Source: Arthrobotrys musiformis (Eukaryota > Ascomycota > Orbiliomycetes > Orbiliales > Orbiliaceae). Taken from it: DNA of 64,000 nucleotides. The notes under the pieces are model-generated. The model did not search any database. It saw nothing but the letters and a program-made list of their open reading frames with translations, and was not told the origin of the DNA. Numbering within the stretch: the stretch's first letter is position 1; every line of letters begins with the position of its first letter. A program made the position numbers and the translations under genes. The stretch lies in assembly GCA_036971715.1 (NCBI GenBank), contig JAVHJL010000006.1, positions 3,286,001-3,350,000 of the forward strand. Direction: 5' to 3'. This document shows, piece after piece, positions 58,427-64,000 of this stretch.

Positions 58427-59267
58427 TTCGAGAGCTTAGGTGCTATCAACAGCTCTAGACGGGATGTCGACGGGGTTTCTGAGATGAGAGCTAGAAGGAG
58501 TTTGATATCGATATATCAAGAGTTTGGTTGGTGTAAGGAGGAAGAGAGAGCATTCAGGAGTTATGTGTATATCTCGAGCTCGGTTGTTGCACACGATATT
58601 AAACCAACTGGCTACCTAGCCTCGAGACCAGGCGCTCCTGGCTACCTGGGTATACTGTATAGAGTACATAGTTTCGCCACATATATAGAGTACACCAGGG
58701 TCATATAATTAATTAAACCACCGGTTTTATTCGAATCCTAGGGAAAGTTCCTATGCATTACTACCAATAAATATAAATACTGGTATACATACTCTGCGTG
58801 GATGTTCAAACGTTTGTAAGTGCACGTTTCTAGCAAATTACAATTGAGAAGCCCATCATATTGTTGATATAGTCACCCAGATGGCGGTAATATCCTATAA
58901 ATTTGGAACTGGGCAAAACAATGCGGTAGCAGTAATGCAGCGATATCTGATATCGATGCCAGGCCCACGCGTAGACATAGGGGACTAATAATGCAACAAA
59001 GAAATCGATTTTGCCTCATTACGAAACAACTAAAGTGGTGGAACGCGAATTCTCGCCGTGTCCAGTAAAACGGAAATATCTTGAGGGAGGACACAAGGAA
59101 AATATGGCGCCCTGAATGAGCAAAAGCTCTTAGCAAAAAATAAAAATTATTATGATATTGAAACGCCTAAGAGAAACAAAACCCTCCTGCCTACCTTCAG
59201 GACGACTTATCTGACGACAGGTCTATCTAGCATATAACCACCCTTCCACAGGACGCTGTCCCTCATT
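58427..59267. other. Intergenic region
   Basis: AT-rich; no gene seen. Confidence 0.5.
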
Positions 59268-60793
59268 TTAAAACCTGTTCCCGTCCTCCCTACCTAGCTC
59301 TGGGAGCGTAGAAACCTGATTCGACCCGCCGCCAGTCATCCCGGGGCCATTCCCATATCCAAAACCAACTTCCTCGCGGCGTTCATCAGCCAAAGGGGTT
59401 ACCGGAGTTTGATACTCCTCGTATCTTCTAGTTCCTTCCATTGTAGTCCCTAGTTCCTGTGGAGGTTGCTGGTAAGGTTGGTTATACCCGCCGGCATCCA
59501 TCTCACTGGAGTAGAAATGGGGGTTGGTTTCGGTTTGAACACCGCCAGAAGGCAATTCATGGGTATTCGCAGATGGGTAAAAGGCTGTGGGTTGAATTGA
59601 ACCCTTAGATCCTGGGTATGCTCCTGGAACATGGAATGGAGAGGGCACATCGGTAGCTCTGGTTTCAAGCTCGGAATATGCACTGTTGGTAGTCGTGCCA
59701 TAGGTGTTCATTGTACCGAGGCGATCTGGGTCTTGAGGGACGTGTTCCGTGGTATGGTCTTCTGGACCAGGGTGTGAAGGGAGGTTATCCTGGTTTGGAT
59801 TATAGGCACTCTTGTTTTGTTGATGGTGAGCAACAGCCGCGCCGCCCGCTAGAGCCCCAGCCGCGGCGTATTGGCCAGCACGGGAATGGTCTTTGGAGCG
59901 GACGTTGGCATTCGAAGCGATCGGGGGGACGGTGGATTTGTTGGCCCCATATCCGCGAGGGGCGAGATATTCACGTCCAGTGTCGGTAGTACCTGTCTGG
60001 AGAACTGGGTCGTTGGTTTTCTCTGTTGCATCGGTGTACTTGGAGTCATGGGAGACGCGGTTATCAACTGCTGGTGGGACTAAAGCCGGGCCTGTTATCG
60101 CGGCGGTTTCGAGATCACGGTTCTTATTCTTCTTGCCGCGACCGTATGTGTAGTTGTTAGCCGGGGATGGGCCGTATGCTCTATCTTTTTTCGAAGACCA
60201 GTGGGCAAGCAAAGCGGTCAAGATCGTAATAAAGAACAAAACGCTGCGGAGGGTCAACGTTAGTAAAAACTCCCTTAGAAATTCATCGAGAAGGGAAGGG
60301 AGTACCATAGAACAATGGAGACGATGAAAATCCCTCTGATCAACCTGCAATTTGCAACCAAGTTGTTCCCCCCACGCTGCAGCCAGGATACAGTGATATC
60401 GCCAGCCGAGCAGTCTCCATCCCAAGCGTCCCCAAGAAGGACAGTTACGGCAATGAAGCCTCCCACAAACAAGACGTCTCCGAAGACGGTGAAGAATTGG
60501 AAAAATGACTTTTGCAGGAGACATATCGAGAAGACCAAGGCGAAAACCGACCAAAGGAGTCCAGCACCACTCTAGGAAACCAGGAAGTTAACATCTACAT
60601 ATATTAAATTAATGGAGATAGTCGACAGCAAGACACAACTTACGATGATTTCGACGGCCAAGGCTTTCCCGGTGATCAGATCCCTGTTAGCAAGCCTGAC
60701 AATGAAGTATGTGAGGGCGCCGGTATTGAACAGAGTCCCCAGGAACTGCAGAGCCCGGAAAATCGTAGAGAGAAACTTTGCTATGGCAGCCAT
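59268..60793 (-). CDS. MARVEL-type four-TM membrane protein with long cytosolic tail
   Basis: Exons in transcription order: 60793-60644, 60571-60306, 60243-59268 (463 residues). Introns are 72 nt (GTAAGT, GTTAAC) and 62 nt (GTACTC, TACTAAC, GCAG). Four hydrophobic segments lie within the first 175 residues: around FLGTLFNTGALTYFIV, LLWSVFALVFSICL, FVGGFIAVTVLLGD and RGIFIVSIVL...FFITILTALLAHW. A W-D-G-D-C segment lies in the second extracellular loop. This is the layout of fungal MARVEL-domain proteins, which organise membrane domains and cortex. The remaining 280 residues are polar, Gly/Pro/Tyr/Thr-rich and probably disordered. In the second exon the segment GDITVSWLQRGGNNLV could be a retained short intron, but splicing it out breaks the frame. 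Confidence 0.75.
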
Positions 60794-62751
60794 GGCTGAC
60801 TAATTGTTGCTTATGGCACACACTAAAATGTTTGGAGTAGCAGTGCCCTTCTCGCAATTTAAAAAATTCGAATCGAAGCGAACGAGTGTCGGTTGCGATG
60901 ATATTGATACGATGAGGTTAACTTTTGGTATGGTGTTCAGTGCAGTGATATCGAATGCGATTTGGTCGGAGACGAGGCGGGTTTTTGAGGATGTTGGATT
61001 TTTGTATGTGGCACAAGCTGATGACGTCGCTGCCAACACGCCACTTCCGGTTGACGCCGTACCTTCGCTGGCTGCGCCCTTTCGCGGTGTATCAAGATGT
61101 CAACGGCAAAGCATGCGAGCTCGCAAGACTACAAAAAAAGATTGCTCTGTCTCAAAGGAGATCGATGCATATTTAGGAAGAGGGTTCAAGAGGTTTTGTT
61201 TGGAGAAGAGGGTGGGAGATGGGTTTTTTAAGACCTCTTCCTTCGCCCAGGTTTAATTGATTCGCCTCGACAAGAACGAACCGATATAATATCACTACAT
61301 GTCACACTGCTAGCTTACACAATAAAATAAATAAATAAATGCTCCCAATCGAGGTTTACAACATGACGACAGCATCGAAATCAAAATCAGTCAAGGAATT
61401 CTCTGCTCACATACTTTTCCGGCTTTTCCAAGACCATTGGAGGGCGCTGGTTCCAGAAACTGATGGGCGCAGACTGACGATTTCTGGATGGCTTAGGAGC
61501 TAGCGGGTTGGGGCGTTGTTTAACGAATCAGACCGGACCCACAATACACCCATCGGCCTACGTCAGTGTGATATTTTCGAAAAGAACATTATATTCCGAT
61601 CGCCAGATACTTGCTTGGCTGGATAAATCGTGATTGAGCTGTGGGAAGAAGCCTTCGTTTGGTGTCTTTTCCACATTCTTTCGGTGTCGAATCTGGCCTG
61701 GCCTGGACTACAGCTGAGAAAGATCGATGCCATTGCACTGCCGTTTGGGTGCCCCAGCGCATGACGTCGCCCCATGATGTAAATGAGCAGGGATCGTTCT
61801 CCTTGGTTTTTCTTAGTATGGCACGTCGGCCTGCTCCCGCAGCACGCTTTATGAAGGGTTACTAGGGAAAACCTGGAGACGAGTACTCACACTGCGGCTA
61901 CATATATCCCTTGATTCAATTTCTTCCTTCACCTTCTTAGACCTGCGATTCTAGGAGAACCTTTCTGGGGATTTGGATTTGGATTTCCGAGTCGATTCAG
62001 TGTAACAATGCAGCCATTCCTTTTTGGGAGGCTTGCCCTTTTCGGGCGACATCAAGCATTATACCACGCACTACTTTTGCCGACTTGCGTTGTTTCTCAA
62101 GATATTTACTTGTTTACTTGATGGCAGTCTAGTCTACAGAACAATTTGGTTACGAGACTGATCTTGAAAAGTCAACCGCCTCGATATGTACATATATACA
62201 TAGCCCGTCTCTAAAATACTCGAAACCAAATCTCATGGCAGTGATGCGTGATATATATATATATATCATCCGGATCCCTTCGCATTCAAATCAGGCCTAG
62301 ATGTTTCAATATATTTCAATTCTGATATCGCGATGATCATTAACTCCATTTAATTCTGTATGTAATATTTTTACGGCATCGTCTCTCAAGAAAGCCTGTA
62401 TCTAGGAGAGGGTAATCTTTTACAACTCGATGCTGAGCTCAAGCTGTAGTATTGCCAACAACCATTGTCCGGCTGGAAGAGCCACAGGACGAAGATTAAC
62501 CGGTTTAAAACGAGCAATTCCCCTGATAGCTCCCGAGATATATCTTAGCATTCATCATCCACTCTCAACTTATGAAAGTACATTTATGATCAACCTAACG
62601 CCCACAATATATTAATAGCCTAGCACCCAAACTACGTCAATTGTACAAGCGTCACCAACCGCCGCTATAGCGGCCCATAACATCGAAATCGTATCACGGG
62701 TTCCACTCTCCTTGTTATAGAGGGTTTTCTCGCCTACACGATACATACAAG
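60794..62751. other. Intergenic region of 2 kb
   Basis: No gene I can support. The open frame 60813-61256 lies in the divergent promoter region and has no domain. Copy 4 of the dispersed 16-bp motif and a (TA)n tract near 62252-62267 are present. Confidence 0.5.
62147..62162 (+). repeat. Dispersed 16-bp motif, copy 4
   Basis: Exact copy of the motif at 49215, preceded by AACAAT. Confidence 0.8.
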
Positions 62752-63933
62752 ATGAGTAGGAGTAAAGGCCAATATCGCGCTGCGAATTCTATTGTCCCCA
62801 CTAGTACTATTCATTCCCTTCAAGCTCCCGCGTTCGCACCAGCCTTCCCTCCGTGCAGCCGCCACCAGAGGTTTCAAGAAGCTACTAGGTGTAACTGTGA
62901 TGCGAGTTCCCGCACCAACGAACTCGAGGCCCAGCTTAAAACTCTTCAGGGGAAGCACGCTGACCTCGAAGCTACAAAGAGAAAGGACGAAGAGTACGTC
63001 CGTGCAACCGTAGAGGGATATGCCAAACTTGGAGATGAGATTTACCATCTGAAGAAGAGAATTGCATGGCTCCAAGCAGAGATAGAGAAAAAGGACGCCA
63101 CCGTTAGAAGCCTAAGACGTAAGGCCGAAATCGACGAGGAGTCCCGCGAACAACATTTGAACCTTACTGTCCTCCAGATGGCCATCAAGTTTGATAGCTG
63201 TACTAGCGGTGGTAGGAAGAAGGAGATTGAGCGGCTCCAAGGATTAGTTGCTGGCCGGTCAACTCATCGCCGTATTTGGACGTCCACCTCAAACCTCGAC
63301 ACCATGCCCCCAGATCAGAAAATACCGCCATCGCCACCGTCAGTCATCAAGCATAGACTCGAGTTTGGCGCCAGGTCGCCGCCCTCACCGGGGAACCCTA
63401 GACACGCCAAACAACAAGGGGGCAATGGTGAGCAGCTTGATGGGCGTGTTCATCGCTTGAATAGTGCGCCTCAGCCACCCCGGCAGGCTTCCACCTCACG
63501 CCAGGTCCAAAGACACCAAAGCCATCACGAAAGACATCACCGGGAGCATCAGAAGCAAAGGCACCAGAATCAGCATGAAAAGCACCTGAATCATCAGCAC
63601 CGTTCCCGCCCATCCGAGGGGCCATACACCGACTTATGCCCAGTCTTCCTCCAGTCGGGGGAGTGCCCTGGATGCTCCCGCAACCACAACTGGAAAGACT
63701 ATCCCTCTCATACAAAAGGTTACCAAGTCGGCGTCGAGCATGAGGAAAAGAGAGGTCGCCATAGCTACGCGTCAAAGTCCATGAGTTCCGCCGATCTACA
63801 AGCCTCTACCGCCACTCCTACTAGTACTGTTTCTCCGGGCGAGAAGAAGGCACAATCTAACCATGAGGATCAGCCTATTCCCAAAAAGAGAAATACGAAA
63901 GAGAGAAGGAGGAGCGAAGAGGGAAGAGGGTAA
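62752..63933 (+). CDS. Coiled-coil, His-rich protein with a degenerate CCCH-like cluster; may continue past the window
   Basis: Open from the ATG at 62752 to TAA at 63931-63933 (393 residues). The stop overlaps a good donor (AGG|GTAAGA at 63928), and the last bases of the window contain branch-like TTAAC, so a further exon beyond the edge is possible. Residues 55-135 form a coiled coil (ELEAQLKTLQGKHADLEATK; AWLQAEIEKKDATVRSLRRK). Residues 150-290 are basic, Ser/Pro- and then very His/Gln-rich, with about 20 His in 50 residues. After that comes C-x8-C-x2-C-x3-H, a shortened version of the CCCH finger (C-x8-C-x5-C-x3-H). RNA or metal binding is possible. I do not recognise an orthologue. Confidence 0.6.
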   Translation: MSRSKGQYRAANSIVPTSTIHSLQAPAFAPAFPPCSRHQRFQEATRCNCDASSRTNELEAQLKTLQGKHADLEATKRKDEEYVRATVEGYAKLGDEIYHLKKRIAWLQAEIEKKDATVRSLRRKAEIDEESREQHLNLTVLQMAIKFDSCTSGGRKKEIERLQGLVAGRSTHRRIWTSTSNLDTMPPDQKIPPSPPSVIKHRLEFGARSPPSPGNPRHAKQQGGNGEQLDGRVHRLNSAPQPPRQASTSRQVQRHQSHHERHHREHQKQRHQNQHEKHLNHQHRSRPSEGPYTDLCPVFLQSGECPGCSRNHNWKDYPSHTKGYQVGVEHEEKRGRHSYASKSMSSADLQASTATPTSTVSPGEKKAQSNHEDQPIPKKRNTKERRRSEEGRG

Positions 63934-64000
63934 GACCGAGGAGGGATTTCACTGTATTGGGCTATATGGCACGAATAGTCTAAGCTAAGTTAACTGGCGC

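Noticed and set aside
60804..61256. 150-codon open frame on the plus strand
   Set aside because: Lies in the upstream region of the MARVEL gene; composition is unlike the neighbouring proteins and no motif is visible.
1..64000. CRISPR arrays, bacterial operons, intact transposons
   Set aside because: No spaced direct repeats, no transposase, reverse transcriptase or integrase motifs, and no terminal repeats were seen.

Overview
The window is nuclear DNA of a filamentous ascomycete (Pezizomycotina). The evidence is short introns with GTRNGT donors, CTAAC-type branch sites and AG acceptors (48 to 120 nt), a giant Leashin-like protein (a family of Pezizomycotina), a PNP-NACHT NLR-type gene, and tRNA genes ending in poly-T Pol III terminators. 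The exact class is not decided; an early-diverging lineage (Orbiliomycetes or Pezizomycetes) is only a guess. About half of the window is AT-rich non-coding DNA.

Region 1 (1-31 kb) is largely ordinary chromosome. It holds the 3' part of a giant Leashin-like coiled-coil gene (3-11228), a sterol-desaturase/fatty-acid-hydroxylase-like membrane protein (11923-13049), an FAD monooxygenase (14331-15611), three unrecognised multi-exon minus-strand genes (16073-17343, 17677-18851, 19968-21065), a small GPI-anchor-type wall protein (23097-23938), an Frm2/Hbn1-type nitroreductase (25544-26441), a UDP-glucose 4-epimerase-like gene with a long novel N-terminus (27208-28924) and a C2H2 zinc-finger protein (29354-30541).

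Region 2 (32-58.5 kb) is accessory in character. A DUF7025-type AAA+ ATPase lies on the minus strand beside a large plus-strand NLR-type gene (nucleoside-phosphorylase-like domain, NACHT, ZZ-like finger, probable propeller). The NLR reading frame is broken by one in-frame TAG and one frameshift. Next come five paralogous BTB/POZ genes, all on the minus strand (41915-43060, 44424-45773, 52153-53519, 54753-56124, 57021-58426). They share a PG-[YHF]-E-[DN] motif and a phase-1 intron at the same place; the last one carries two premature stops. A GIY-YIG-like gene (47546-49015) and two tRNA genes sit inside the array.

The most striking observation is that both tRNA genes, tRNA-Leu(CAA) at 46304-46473 and tRNA-Phe(GAA) at 51537-51686, carry two insertions. 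One is a normal-looking short intron next to the anticodon. The other is an additional 59-60 nt insertion with all the marks of a spliceosomal intron (GTAAGT...CTAAC...AG), in the D-loop (Phe) or the anticodon stem (Leu). Removing both yields near-canonical cloverleaves, and each gene is followed by a T-run terminator.

Region 3 (59-64 kb) holds a four-TM MARVEL-type protein with a long cytosolic tail (59268-60793) and a His-rich coiled-coil protein that may continue beyond the right edge (62752-63933).

All gene models are manual splices from splice-site and frame consistency; no database search or RNA data were available.
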